A DNA stretch of 64,000 bases from Synaphobranchus kaupii (GCA_029718625.1 CM056380.1:47885369-47949368), one strand, 5' to 3'; shown: positions 37,590 through 51,338, counted from the stretch's first letter. Program-made: numbers and translations. The notes: generated by a model not told the origin, from the sequence alone.

Positions 37590-37733
37590 CACATGAAATA
37601 AATGCAGACATTGTGAATTTTTCCTCATAGTCATTGTTTGATTTAAAAATACAAATTTGATTAGTACTGTGGAAAAACAATCAATTTGACACAACTGTCC
37701 CAATACTTTTGCATTTAACTGTACTATATGTAC
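37590..37733. mobile_element. Tc1-like element end fragment
   Basis: AATAAATGCAGACATTGTGA, TTTTTCCTCATAGTCATTGT and the terminal ACTGTCCCAATACTTTTGCA, closing with ACTG before a TA, follow the end of a common fish Tc1-like family. The opposite end is not present in a sensible distance. Probably the same broad family as the relic at 17185-17530. Confidence 0.5.
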
Positions 37734-40700
37734 AGTTAATAACATGTACTATATAACCTATTTCTCAACTTTTCTACTTGCTATCAGCAATTCAAAATAC
37801 TTATAGTATTTTCATCCTGTAACATTACAGTGTCCCATCAGACAAAGAAAATGTAATCTATTCTAGGTGAGGTTTCTATTCAGTCAGGGACCTTGCAACA
37901 GAAACTACAGCCGAGTAGAAAAAAATATGTATGTATATATATCCATCAATGAAGAGATGTCAGGAACCAAAATCAGGTAAGCGTCGGCCTAAGATTTAAA
38001 CGCAACCAGCACCAAATCTCCCCTTTGGTTATCATCCATATCGCTCCCCTTCCTCTCCCTCTATCCATTTGAAAAGTGACTTCAGAGGGAAAGATGTGAC
38101 CGGGCTTAGCGAATGGAGAGAGAGAGAAAGCGAGAGATGAAGATCACATTGCAGCCCGTAGGCATTAATCTTGTGCCTTATTGCATACACAGGGAAATCG
38201 CTGTCGAACGAAACGCTTTAGTATTTATTTCCCCAGGGTTTACACTGGGGGGGACCGAGTATTCCAGGAATGAGCCAGGACAGAATATGACTGAGAATGA
38301 TGGAAAAATGTGAAGTTAGAGGCTACTTCATGCCACTTTTGGTTTTGGACAGTGGAGAAATGCAAGGCAGTGAGAAATATGATCCAATTACCACACTACA
38401 GACTTCCGGTTTGGACTCTCTGGATTTTTAGGAGGATAAGTGTGCTTTTTGCTTTTTTCATGTTTATGATGGTTTGCCAAATGCAAAAGCAATGGGTTGT
38501 GCATTGTTTTCTATCATATAGAATAGTACAGAAAGCTGTTCATTGTGATTTGGTGATTCATATGCCAGATATCAGTATACATGTAATATATAACCAAACA
38601 CTCATCGAATTTATAACAGAAAACTGACAAAATTACATTGCACACATGAAAGTGTGTGCGTTTGTGCCTACAGTATGTGTATGATTAAAAAGTTATACCT
38701 TTTGATGGTGGTTTGACCTGCTGAAATTGTGTGTGCGTTTGAGCTAGGGAAACTGAGGACAATGCGCCTGTGATTAGACCCCTTATGTGATTGAAAGTGA
38801 TTGAACAATTTATTTCTTCTGCCTCTAGAGTGACATCTGAAGGACAATAATGAAACAGCCTGGGCTGGGGGGCATAAACAGCGAGTTCCCTGCCTTAGTC
38901 ATCCGGGGATGCTTTATTTCAAGAGCCATTTTCACACCACCTTTGCCCTTGCCAAGGCATATTCAGTTAACCACGAGACAAAATGGAACCCCATCGTACA
39001 TTACACTCCTCGCACTTTAAATTGCGGCTCGGCCGGCGGCGGGTTGCGTCCTGCCCAGCGACGCGCGGTGCGAGCGCTGGCAACCCCGCGGGCTCATGTC
39101 CGAGAGCCAATCAAAGCTACTTCTCCCTGACGGTCAGCTGCTGGTCTGTTAGCTCAGGCGAATGAGTTCCGGCGAAAGGAGACATGATAGATTACTGGCT
39201 CATTGGAAGTGACGTTCCTGAAGCCACTCTCGCTTCCCTGCCGCTCTTTGCCTTTTCTTACTTTTTTCAATTTCTCTTTGAAACGGGATCTCAGGAAAGC
39301 GGGCCGCTGTGACCTGACACAGAAGTTCCTGTCCAGACCCTGTATGCTCGTGTGTGTGTGTGTGTGTGTGCGTCTCACAGTGAATAGCACTAAATGATGT
39401 CCTGGCAGAAAGTGTGTGAGCATCACATTTTATTCATTTAACATTTTATTTTTTGTCTATTTGCTTGCTTTTCTGCCAACCAGTTGCTTCAGTGAAAAGA
39501 TCATTTGGTTACTTTGGGCTGATTTCCTGGGGGATGACACTCTTCATCTGAGGCTGTTTATCCATGAAGACCATCTGGATCCCAGTGATTAGAGCAACGG
39601 TAACCTGAACACAAACCCTCAACACTCTCCGCCAATTACGTCCCCTCGACATATTTGTGCTTTAGCGATGAGCGGAATTTTGTGCGCGCGGTACACGCGG
39701 TAGCTTGTGATCGATAACCACACCAGCGCGCACATACAGTCAATGCGAGATTGCAACAAAGAAGCCTTATCTAACAAGAGCTCTTTGTTTCTTGCTATGG
39801 GGAAATCCATAACTGACATGTTCTGAGCAAAATAACAAAACAACGAAGAAAGGATGAAGAAACTGATTTCGCCGTGCTGAAACATTGTGTCCCACAAGCA
39901 CAGAGACAAACACCTGCTGGTTGGTGGGAATAGTTGGGTGGGAATAGTTTTTTTTGGAAATGCTCCCAAGGACCTCAGAAAAATGATGGTCGTGGCACAT
40001 GCTGAGTTCTGCCCCCCATGCTTGAATTCCAAAATTGCACCCTGGCCTCCCTTCACCCCCAGAATGAAGAACCTCTTTGTGTCTCCTCTTTTCCCTCTCT
40101 GTCCGATGGACTCTCAAGCCACACACCCAGTGCTGGTTTGCTTTTGAAGCAGCTGGCTTACTGGTGTAGAGAACAGTACTCACCCTTGGGAGAGAATGTA
40201 ATATGCCCAAAAAAGAATGTGAAAACAGGATAAGAGGCACAGAAACATACCACTCGAGGACTTCTGCTTTTGTTTTATACAGCAGGGAAAAACAAAATCA
40301 CTTTGGTTTTGACAAGTCATTTGCACCAGCCTCACATTTTAGGCCACATACAAACGTTGTTGTTGTTGTTGTTGTCGTGAGGTCATTTTCACAGAAGACG
40401 GCTTTGTCAAACAGAGGCAAATTAAATCATGAGACTGATGCCCGCGACCCGACGCTGTAAATATATACAGAGAATCTTCTGCCAGGTCTGCCTCGGCTCT
40501 TTTTTAATATGAAATATCAGCCTTGTAAAACATATGAATGTATAAATAAAATTCTCCCCTCTTGACCGCGGCACTCTCGGCTCGGAGATGCCGCTACGCG
40601 CCCAGGGTATCAATGAAGCTGGAGACGCACGAGCCCAACAGCTTGATCTACGAGCATCGACACCAAGGAGCCAGTTTTATTACCGCCACACACTAGATAA

Positions 40701-41834
40701 CCACATGCGAGGACAAACACTAGCCCTTGTCTAATATTATGTACATATGCAGCCGAGGACTGCCTGGAAACAGTTTGCCACTTAAAATGGGGACATCAAT
40801 CTCAGTTCCTACTGCCATGAGGGGCCAGACTGGTGCACTCCTCGCCAATACTTGTGTGGGAGTCCTTGAACAAGATTTATTTTGTCTATTTATTTATTTT
40901 TAGGCTGGTTGAAGTAACCCTTGGAATGATCACATCCCAGCCACTGACTGACTCGCTCACCGACCCTCTCTCACACCTGATCTCACGCGGAATCCCGTTC
41001 TGTTTATAGAAGCGCAAAAAGCACTTAGTCTTTTAAAAAAAAGATTAGTCAAAACTCCACCAAGAAGTGCACATTTTGTTCATGTTGTCTTGTGTCTTTC
41101 TCTGGTCTTTTTTTCCCCCCACTTGTTCATTCATTGAACATTCTGTACACATGCGGCGCACCAAAATGAGAACTTGTCGCAGATCCGATTTTGGGAATGA
41201 GAATGAAGTGGAGGAGGAGCAGTGGTGGACAGTGAGCTACAAATAGGGGACGCAGCTTGCCTGTTTATATGATACTTACCCTCAACGTGTTTCAATTGTG
41301 TCGCACAATGTGAATGAGGGTCACCCAGTTCAAGTATCATAGTTGAGTCTGAGGTGGCATGTTTTGCACGCTGCACATAAAGTGACCATAATTATTCTGC
41401 ATTAAGTAAACAAAACTACACTAATGCAGTGTATCATCTACTTGTGTGGTGCCTATTTCATAGGCTTGTTAAATAAATAAATAATATAAGGTAAAGCATG
41501 TCAAGTCCACACGTCACCACGGGACAGCAATCTGTATTTAATTGAATTTCTTTCCGATTTTTCTTCCCGGTCACAGGGTCTTTCAGGCCAGGCCGGGGCA
41601 CTGAATCTGCACATCTGGATCAGTGATTTCCGATAACTGACTTGTGATTGGTTGGCAATGATTTGCATTTAAATTGTATTTTGTATGTTGTACTGCAGTC
41701 TAATTTTATCCAGCAATGATCTTGATGTTTTCCTGGGTGATGACCCTGCCAAATAAATAAATAAATACAGAATAAGTAAAAATAGCCAGTCTAATGTAAT
41801 ATCAGCAATAATTTCCAGTTGACAATAATTTCAG
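37734..41834. other. Unique DNA with scattered small repeats
   Basis: CpG-rich patch at 39020-39110, (GT)n at 39350-39371, a 13-bp direct repeat GGTGGGAATAGTT near 39921-39950, GTT trinucleotides at 40359-40376. The frame at 39767-40240 (minus) is open for 157 codons but carries no domain and overlaps other frames. Confidence 0.5.
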
Positions 41835-41948
41835 AAGTCGACCATGTTTAGTTTGGAAACTTTCACACCTTTACTGGTTACATTTAGTGGAAACGACAAA
41901 AGCATAAGGGTCTGGAATGTAGAAGAGACCAGACAACAATATAACTAG
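41835..41948 (+). other. WD40-repeat-like short reading frame (possible exon or relic)
   Basis: From ATG at 41844 there are 34 codons before TAG. The translation includes LLVTFSGNDKSIRVWNVEE, which has the pattern of a WD40 blade: small/hydrophobic start, S-G-x-D-x-(S/T)-I-(R/K)-(V/L)-W-(N/D)-V. A splice-acceptor-like TTTCAG lies just before 41835, so it could be the start of an exon or a gene fragment. No neighbouring exon with matching WD repeats was found and the frame ends soon after the motif. A chance match in 64 kb of six-frame sequence is possible. Confidence 0.25.
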
Positions 41949-42367
41949 TCATGTACAACCATGCAACTAGAACCATATAAATAAATACAGGTAATTCACA
42001 AACAGATTTGCACCAAGAAATAAGAGCTGGATAACAAGTAAGAAGAGAAAGAGCTGGCAAAGAATTATGTAACAGACGGGGTGCTAAGAGACGGAGGACT
42101 ACCCAGACCCAGCGTGTTAAAGAACTACCTTTCCTCTCACTGTGCTGCCTTCTCCATGCTCTGGCTGAGTGCGTTTGAGCGGCGCTGAGTGGCTGGAGTA
42201 TAGATTACCTCTCCGCACTGAGTTATTTCTCCGCGGCCCGTAATTGCAGTTTATCGATGTGCATTCTCTTTTTGTTTCTGGGGCAGAAGAGGGCCCACCC
42301 CGGAGGCCCCGCATAGAGGCCGCTCAGACTCACAAGAAGCTCACATCCTGTCTTTTCCCCCTGCAGC
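41949..42367. other. Unique non-coding DNA
   Basis: Nothing supported. Confidence 0.5.
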
Positions 42368-42523
42368 ACCGGTCACATATTCATAAAGAATTTTAGAGTA
42401 CGAGTGCTGATCTGGGATCAGTTTTGTATTTTAGCTCATAATGGATAAGGTTAGGCTCTGGACCATGGAAGACTGATCCTAGATCACCACACCTACTCGG
42501 AGCGCTTTGATGAATATGGCCCT
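42368..42523. mobile_element. Fold-back MITE, ~155 bp
   Basis: The left arm (CATATTCATAAAGAATTTTA, AGTACGAGTGCTGATCTGGG, ATCAGTTTTG) and the inverted right arm (CATATTCATCAAAGCGCTCC, GAGTAGGTGTGGTGATCTAG, GATCAGTCTTCC) pair at about 70%. The sequence type is a short MITE common in several teleosts. No clear target duplication. Confidence 0.65.
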
Positions 42524-45500
42524 GAACTGTACACTGTACTGCAGCTGCTTGTGGTTTGAGGCTGGGAGTGTGAACCAATCGGCAGGTCTTGAGTGATGCT
42601 TTTATGTAGCAATCACCTGGCTCACCCTTTCATCTGGAGGAATACTGATGAAAAAATAAACCAACAGAGAGCAGGTTTCGCCCACTAATGCTGAAAATAA
42701 AGGCAGATATATAGTATGAGAAAGATTAATGAAAGTGCAACCCTGCTCCTGGAAAGCGACAGGATATGCTGGTCTTCATTGTTACTCAGCAATTAATTGG
42801 TCAGTTAAAGTAGCTTCATGTGGTTTTGTGGATCTAAGTTTAATTAATTTAATTTGCTGTTGTAATTTATATAGCAATCACAATCGTCGGGTCCTTTTTA
42901 ATTCCGCCTGATGAGAGGCAAGCCCTTTTCTTTCACATCAGATTAGCTCTCCGCTGGTTACTGGCCACGCGTGATTGGTCATTGTGAGAACGTTCCTGTT
43001 TCCCCCCGCCTTTCCGAGAGGCCTGGCGCTAAACTAAGCCGCGTAAACACAAGGCAAAGATCTTGCACCCCTTTCTTTAAAAGCCTCATTCCAGAGTGAA
43101 GCGTGCTGTGGAGTACCAAGCAACGGCTGAATCAATTCTGATTGATCAAGCAGATGCTCACACCAGAAGCCTCAGAGCTTAAATACCTAACTGTCCTTTC
43201 TTGCAAGCGTCCAACGCATGTCAGGAATGAATTTCAAAAGACTAGTTGTCTCGCCTGTGCTTTGAGCTCCACAATCGCATTGTCCCTTTGTATTCATCTT
43301 GTATTTCATATGGAAATCAGAGATTTGTATTTATTTTTCTCCACATTGTTGTTGTTCTTTGTGTTGTGCCTTTATTCCCTAGGTATTCTAGACAAAGTCA
43401 GGGACTGCTAACATTCAGTAAGTGGTCAGATACCTCATTTGTAGGATACGGCAGGAGGCACATATTTTTCAGTACAGGTTAATTGTTCATAGACTATACA
43501 TTGTTACAAAGTGGCACGCTCGGGTTGACCTGCTCGTAAAGCCAATCCCTGTTTCACTCTGTCCCCTTCCATAAACATCCGCATGAATTCCTTACGCCGA
43601 GGGACTCAACTATGCTCACAAATCTATCTGCAGGAAGGTTTTATCGCCTCCCTGAAGATTCACCAGAACTCAAAGCTATTCAGAGTGCAAGGCCCAGTGA
43701 GGTCACAGCATACCGCAGATTTAATGCCCAATCTGTGATATTCAATCAAATTTCTTTCAAATTTATTAAAACTCTTAATTTCCATCAACGCAATGGTTGT
43801 TGAAGCCTGCCAGTTTGGAACATACATTTTTGAGGCCACAGGCAGTTGAGGTCTGCATTGCAGGACTGGCTTTGTCACATGGTAGCGAAATTCTTTCCCT
43901 GGGAATGGTGAATTCAATACTGGGTGGACTTAATTTACAATTTATTTACAAACATCAACTTTAATGTTGACAGCAGGAGTAAATTTGCCATTTTTGTTAG
44001 TGCTATTCAATACCTCAGCTGAATTACCTCCAAACTGATTAACATTTCAGCTCTGTAAGAAGAGGTTGGAACAACATCTTTTGATAATAATATTGCAGTG
44101 CTTAACTCTGCTATTGACAGCTTGGAGTTACGTTTACTAATAGTGATTTTGTCAGTTCTTAGATGAGCTAGTCTCTGCCATCAATTAACCCAGTCTCCCT
44201 GCAGTGCTTCAACTCACCCAATCAAGCTCAACATTTTAATACATGTACACCATTTAGGAGTCTTCTGTTGCTTGTTTCCTTGGGCTATCTTCCAAAGGGA
44301 TAAAACTGAGCTCGATTCAAAAGCCTGGGACAATAACTTTTTTTATATTTAACTGAATCTGTGCATTCAAAGAGTGATGTGGTGTGTTAGATCTGTCACA
44401 GGACTTTTTTGTCACAATTTCAGTTTCCATTTTCAACTGGTTTCTTTTTTTCACAATCCAGGGTGCACACACTCTAATCAGCTCCTCCTCAAACAGCTTT
44501 TCATCCAGCTCTGGGCTTTCGCATGCATACATCACCTGTTCTTTTGCCAAATCAAAATTTGGGAGGGTTTGAAGGGAAGGAAAGGAATTGCCTCGGCCCT
44601 TTCAGCGATCCTAAAGACTCCCCGCCAATGTGGACGGGTTTCTTCAAGTAAATGGACTTATTATATTCTTCATTTCCTTGATCAGAGCACTTCTGTGATG
44701 GTGCACTCAGCTCGGGGAAGCAGGCAAAGCTGCAGGGCCGCAATAGGAGGGGATGTCATTTCCTGCTGCTGCTGCTACTGCTGTGTGAACTTTGTGAAGC
44801 TGGCAATAACTGCGGGTGGTAAAATGTGTTTTATTTATTTTATGGACTCACTTATAGGATACCTGTCCCTGTTTTCAGAAAATAGAGTAGGCTAGTTCAA
44901 TCTGTTGCAGTTGATGGACAGCTCCATTCCTGGATGGCTGGTGTGTTTTCAGATTTTAGTTTCCATCGATTACCCTGACCAGTTTATTACCAATAAAAAA
45001 ATTATACAAATATAAATTCATAAAAATAAAAACCTCTGTCTTTGAATAGGTTATATGTTATTCATTGTTAGCTTAAGTAATAGTGAGCATTTTTAATTTG
45101 CAGACAGGCAAACTGATACTATGCAATGACCAAGCTCATTTGCTCTTTAAATAAACCTCCAGTCCCCAGTCCTGTCCCACAGTGTTCAGGCCACATTTTT
45201 TCCTATTCCTTTAATTTTTTCAGTTTAATCACCATTCAAATTTGTTTGTTTGAACGAGAAATTTATTGAATGGTTTGAATTTCATATGCTAATTTTGCTA
45301 GTTTCATATGCTTATTTCACTGGCTAAGTGTGTTTGATTGAATCTCGAGGAATGTCTTTGTGGCAGACAACACGAGGTACGCATACCCCAAACAATTACA
45401 TTTAAGGCAGGTTACAAAGATAAAAGTAAATTTAAAAAATTTAAAAATAATTCAAATGTGGAGAAAAAAATCATAGATAGAAATGGATTAAGAAAAGACA

Positions 45501-45873
45501 TGGCTGCAAAGGTAAAGAAAATTGCTTTTTGCAGCAAATTAATTTGGCTCAAGTATTTTCTGGCTTCCCTATAAGTATATATTCACAAAAAAATGTCATT
45601 TTATTTTCAGACCTTCCCAGCAATCCATTACATAATAAAAGCTTAACAAAAATAACTCAGCTGCCACAGGAACCTCAGGAAGCAGGCTTTTGGATTTTGA
45701 GGACAGGAATGTCAATGCCTATATTGCCAAAACATTCACTTGGCCAGTTCAGCTGTGCAAGATCTATATTTCCAGTTGAGCCGCCCCATGATCCACATAT
45801 TCATGCACCTCAACCCACTGCAGATACCTGCACATGCAAGAGATCAGCTCCCATGCATTAGTATGGCAGTTTA
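42524..45873. other. Unique non-coding DNA
   Basis: A GCT run near 44764-44783 and small A/T runs. The frames at 44374-44895 are open but domain-free. Nothing else supported. Confidence 0.5.
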
Positions 45874-46804
45874 TGTTACGTTCCGAGTATGAACTGGACC
45901 CAAATGCACGACTCACACACAGGAAGTTCAGAGATACTTCAATAATTTATTGCTTCGCCCAGAATTCCTCCGGAAGCATAGGGAGACATAAATAAGACAG
46001 ACAACCAGGAATGGATGAAGCAGGGGATCAGCGGGAACGGGAGAGGCCAGGGACTGGATGGTGGCCGGGAACCAAGGTTGGTTGAGCAGAGGAGGAGCGG
46101 GGAGCGGGAGACAGGGCAGAGTGGAGTGGCACGGACAGCTGCAGGGAGCAGGGCTGGAGCACCGGCTGGATGCGCACCCAGCAGCTGGTTGGCAAGAGCA
46201 GCAGCACACGCAGGATGCACACTAAGCTGCAGGTTAGCTGAGCTAGAGCACCGGCTGGATGCAACCACAGCGGCAGGATACGCACACACAGCTACAGGTT
46301 GGTAGACTTAGAGCAGAACAGAGTTAGTACAGCGAGGTAGGACAGGATGAACAGCGTGATTACGCCGTTCCTGGCGAGAGCTGATCAAAACCGGACAGGG
46401 CAGGACTAGCGAGTTAACGCTGAATACAAGACGAGGCTTTTAAGTTAGGCAAGACAGGACTAGATACAATGTATCCACGAGACAAGACCAGAGAGTTACC
46501 ACAAAGAGACTTAACGAACTGGCACAGGACAAAGAACACCGGGTGACTAAATACAAACGTTAACAAGTATCAATTAGGTGCCGCGTGCGAATGTATGCGT
46601 GAGTGATTAACGGAGCAGAGAGTGTGCGGAATGCATGCGGAAAGGAGGGAAGGGATAGGCGGAAATAGAGTGGTGGAGTGACACGAAAGGGAAAACCACG
46701 CCCAGCCTGCAGCACGAGGGAAACAAACAGGAATACAAACAACACGATACGAGAGGGAACAGGTAAAACATGGGACACAAAAGGACGGGAGTGAGAGCAT
46801 AACA
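45874..46804 (-). mobile_element. Solo LTR, 931 bp (Ty3/gypsy-like)
   Basis: Read on the minus strand it starts TGTTATGCTCTCACTCC and ends CGGAACGTAACA. A polyadenylation signal AATAAA lies in CAATAAATTATTG near the end, followed by GAGTCGTGCATTTGGGTCC, a typical tail of fish gypsy-type LTRs. An exact 5-bp target duplication GTTTA flanks it (45869-45873 and 46805-46809). No internal coding region or second LTR. It shares CTGGGCGT and TTTCCGCCTATC-like blocks and the tail with the LTR at 55377-56718. Confidence 0.92.
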
Positions 46805-47100
46805 GTTTAGCCATGAACTCATCTGAGCCTACCGTTACACACATCACATGGTAATATACAGCATGCATGAACACACAAATGATCCGACGGGTACAGTCGA
46901 AGTCGAAAGTTTACATACACCTTAGCCAAATCCATTTAAACTTAGTTTTTCACAATTCCTGACATTTAACCTTTGTGTGGTGTTAGGGTCTGTGGAACCC
47001 GTATTCAATGTTTACTAAAAGAAAAATTATACAATTAATTATTTTTTCAACCTGAGACTCATTGGCTCATTTTCTGTGATGAACATGTAAAAGAACACAT

Positions 47101-47133
47101 TTTCATTGAGTGCACCCCCCCCCCCCCCCCCCC
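47101..47133. repeat. Poly-C tract
   Basis: A C-run of about 18 bases (47116-47133) within the piggyBac-like element. (GT)n at 47263-47292 and (CA)n at 47430-47450 lie nearby. Confidence 0.9.
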
Positions 47134-47536
47134 TATACATTTATATTACATATGTGGTAATACAAGTGTAGAAATTGTAGGTGAAAACAAGTAAACATAG
47201 TAAAAATGAAACAAAAAGGTTAGCTGTGTACCTTCACTCTGTCTTCCTACTACCTGGGCCTGCTGTGTGTGTGTGTGTGTGCGTGCGTGTGTGGTTGCTC
47301 CTTTAGATTTGCAGCATGTTTCATAGATTGAACACAATCCTCTCCACCATTTTATAGGCATTATTGGGACAAATGCCTATTCCCATCACCACCCCCCACA
47401 CCCACCCAACCTCCACCAATACACCCCAACACACACACACACACACATACACAAAAGGTTTCAACATAGCACTGAGAACCTGTCTGCTCCCTCATTTTCC
47501 CACACTCTTCACCGTAGTCTGTGACACTACCCAATG

Positions 47537-49473
47537 GATGTGTCCCAAACCGCATACTTCCATGCTCCGAGCACGCACAGCAAGCACGCATCCATCTTGG
47601 AGTGTGAGTCCAAAAACTGCTGTAGTACGGAGCACGGATAAAGTACCCGGATGCGTGCTCCGTTTGTTCAAAATTCGAAGTATGCATCGATGCTTGCTCC
47701 GACCAGAAAAAAATCCCATCATTCTTTTCAAGAAAAAAGTCAAGACCAAAAATGTACTATCGTAACGGCGGATGACAGCACTGAAGGTGCTGCCTTTCCC
47801 GAGGCCTTCTACAAATGTAAGTAATTTTATCATTTTTATGTGAACATTTTCACAAGTTTGAAAACATCTGGCACAGCACTATTTCTGTTAGTGTTTTAAT
47901 ACTGAGCTAGCTCAATAATTAAGATAACTTCTATCTCCAGTTAGTTATAGCCTCCGTTATGTAAATTGCAATGCAATTTGCTCAGTAACAGCTAGCTAGC
48001 TAGGTAACGTTAGCTAACATTAAATGACAGTATTAACGTAATATCTATCTTAGCCAGATAATAATGGCGTTAGTCGTAGATATAGCTATTCCGAAGCACA
48101 AAGCGTTATTTAATATTCGTAATATTAATTACGAATTTATTCCCATATGCTATAACTGACTTGCTAGCAAGCTGGATATCAACCCACTTACTAGCTAGTG
48201 TCGCACTAGTTATCGTTAGTTAACTTAGCTATAACACTACCGTCACGTGTGTTTAATGCTAGCTCATGTTGGTTAATATTTGGTATTGATGCATTATATT
48301 TTCTGGTTTTCCATTTGTGACACTAGGGACATAACGTTACGTGTGTAGCCCCATGCAGCCATGGTCCCTCTTGTTGGGGAGCATCCCAACGAGTGCCCGT
48401 CGGGATAAGTGGAAGTCTGGCTGGATATCGTGGTCGTCATCAAAATATTTGGCAAGGATTGGAACATTGACATTGATCCTGTCATAGGTTGCAAGGCTCT
48501 CTCCCTAGAGACAAATGTCCCAAGTTAATAAATATACATTGCCTAACTTCAGGGCATCTGTCTATGTGTGTAGTACTGACACCTAGTGATTCAGATTGGA
48601 AACTTAAATGGGGAAAACTACATTAGGAGTTTGTAAATTAATAAAGTGCTACAATGTGAATGAACAACACAATATGCGATGTAAAATAATAATTTTTTCC
48701 ATATACATTTTTTCAGTTTACTGATATATAATGTTAACCAGTGTAGCTAGCTAGTCGGCTGTATAAGGCAACCTACGTCGGTGCTGACAAGCGCAATTGT
48801 TCTACGAAGAGAAGCCCTCCTCTTCCCCCCAGCTCTCCGGATGGCTTGCCTTCGTCGGATGCCATTTTCAATAATGATCCGCCGTCTTATTCTGGCAGCA
48901 GCCCGTCTTTTCTCCCTTTCAATGGAAAACCACCCCAGAAGCAACAGCATCGCCACAAACGCATCGCTCTATTAACTGCATACCCAGTTGTTCACGCTCT
49001 GGTAAACAGCGCGAAAATAATCAAAACACAGACACGATTGTTTACAATGAAAAGACAATTTTATTATGGGGTTGATTGTTTACTTAAAGGTATCCAATGA
49101 TGTAATGAATAGGCTGTCTTCCTAGCCATCGTTTCCTTCCACTGACGTTTCTGGAATAAACGCTAGCAAAAAGGATAATTCAACTGTTGCGGATATTGCT
49201 GGTTATATCAGAATATTTCAGTAACAGCCGATACAGTACAATGCCAGCGAACGATGTTATGCCTCTCAGGTTTAGCCTACTTACTCGTCGGCATTTCCCC
49301 GATAGTTACGTTAAAGGTTATAGGTCAGATGTCGCCACGAAGTGCGTTCCACGACAAAGCAAAACTTTCCGTGCAACGGACTTCCATGCTCCAGAGTGCG
49401 AGCTCCCAAGCCTTGAGTGCGTACTCGGGAGCACAGTAGTGCAGAGCATGGAAGTATGCGATTTGGGACACAG
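47537..49473. mobile_element. Harbinger-like DNA transposon relic, 1.94 kb
   Basis: The left end GATGTGTCCCAAACCGCATA, then CTTCCATGCTC, is matched by the inverted right end CTGTGTCCCAAATCGCATAC, then TTCCATGCTC. That is about 28 bp with two or three differences. CCAATG directly flanks both sides (47531-47536 and 49474-49479) and looks like a target duplication. A fragment of a transposase-like protein lies inside. PIF/Harbinger is favoured by that fragment and by the GTGTCCCAA-type ends, but that superfamily normally makes 3-bp duplications, so the assignment is not secure. It sits inside the piggyBac-like element. Confidence 0.65.
48340..48956 (-). pseudogene. Harbinger-like transposase 5' fragment (tentative)
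   Basis: Two minus-strand pieces lie in the Harbinger-like relic. The first (48956 to about 48747) is strongly basic with an RRRIIIENGIRRRQAIRR-type stretch after a hydrophobic start. This is like the N-terminal part of some fish Harbinger proteins. The second (about 48505 to 48340) reads VPILAKYFDDDHDIQPDFHL, then SRRALVGMLPNKRDHG. It resembles the region 'F...FR(M/L)SR..F..L' that precedes the catalytic domain in PIF/Harbinger transposases. The pieces are about 240 bp apart, consistent with an intron or decay. The DDE catalytic part is absent. The match rests on memory of family patterns, so it needs a profile search. Confidence 0.4.
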
Positions 49474-49501
49474 CCAATGTCTTGCGGGAACCTGCACATC
49501 T

Positions 49502-49680
49502 CCTGTTCCTGGAGATCTACCGTCCTGTAGGTTTTCATTTCAACCCTAATATGGCACACCTGATTCTACTAATTAGCAGCTCAATCAGATCTCTAGCTGT
49601 TGATTGAGGTGTGCTTTGTTAAGGTTTGAGTGAAAACCTACAGGACGGTAGATCTCCAGGAGCAGGGTTGGGCAGCCCTG
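49502..49680. mobile_element. hAT-type fold-back MITE, left end lost
   Basis: GGAGATCTACCGTCCTGTAG, then GTTTTCA, at 49511-49537 is matched by its inverse at 49635-49657. The right end, inverted, reads CAGGGCTGCCCAACCCTGCT, the usual outer end of an abundant fish hAT MITE. The left outer ~14 bases do not match, so that end is truncated or diverged. It lies 28 bp from the Harbinger-like relic within the piggyBac-like element. Confidence 0.75.
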
Positions 49681-50322
49681 ATCTAAACATTCTATATTTT
49701 CTTGCACTCTACGCCAGCTGCAAATTGGGGGAGGGACACAACACATAAATAGCTTTGGATGTGTGGCTCCTTACAAGAATCGATCAGTATGGCAAAAATA
49801 ATCTCTGCTCAGCCTCATGTGGTGTGTAGACCGGCATGAATTTGTGTTCAAAATTTGTCATTTCAATTTGTTCAGTTCAAAGCAATAAACATCAATAGTG
49901 AAGAAAACCTTGTTTCATTTTTTGTTTTTTTACAAAAATCACATTTTATCACAAAAAACAAATAGCACTTTTATTGATAAATGTGATCTAGCTTAGGTAA
50001 ATGGTCAATATTAACCATATATGCTGTCTATATTGCTTGTAACTGAGATAAAGTCAACAACTGTTACGTATGTTTACATTAATTGTTATGGCTGTATTAA
50101 AAACCCAATAATGTTGTGGGTCCACCAGACCCGCGAACATTGGGTGAGTAACAAAAACACGAACAACACACAAGGGTTAATCCGAGTAAACATTCCCTGT
50201 CTTAGGTCAGTTAGGATCACAACTTTATTTTAAGAATGTGAAATAGTAGAGAGAATGATTTTATTTCAGCTTTTATTTATTTCATCACATTCCCAGTGGG
50301 TCAGAAGTTTACATATACTCTG

Positions 50323-51338
<1,016 letters not shown>

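Larger units (their letters stand above)
46970..50176. mobile_element. piggyBac-like element, 3.2 kb, inserted at TTAA
   Basis: TTAA at 46966-46969 and 50177-50180 flank the element. Inside, the ends are CCTTTGTGTGGTGTT and, inverted, CCCTTGTGTGTTGTT. Subterminal GGTCTGTGGAACCC (left) and GGGTCTGGTGGACCC (right, inverted) also agree. TTAA duplication is the hallmark of piggyBac. Bridging the insertion restores continuous Tc1 inverted-repeat sequence. A minus-strand stretch at about 47280-47350 gives a Cys/His-containing translation (LCSIYETCCKSKG) that could be a decayed piggyBac C-terminal zinc domain, but this is weak. No intact transposase. The interior is mostly other insertions. Confidence 0.82.

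Noticed and set aside
39767..40240. 157-codon minus-strand open frame
   Set aside because: No recognisable domain, and overlapping frames on both strands suggest chance openness.
46015..46305. GC-rich overlapping frames at 45928-46305 with Cys/Ala/Pro-rich translations
   Set aside because: Inside the solo LTR at 45874-46804. Repetitive CTGCAG-type words produce them.
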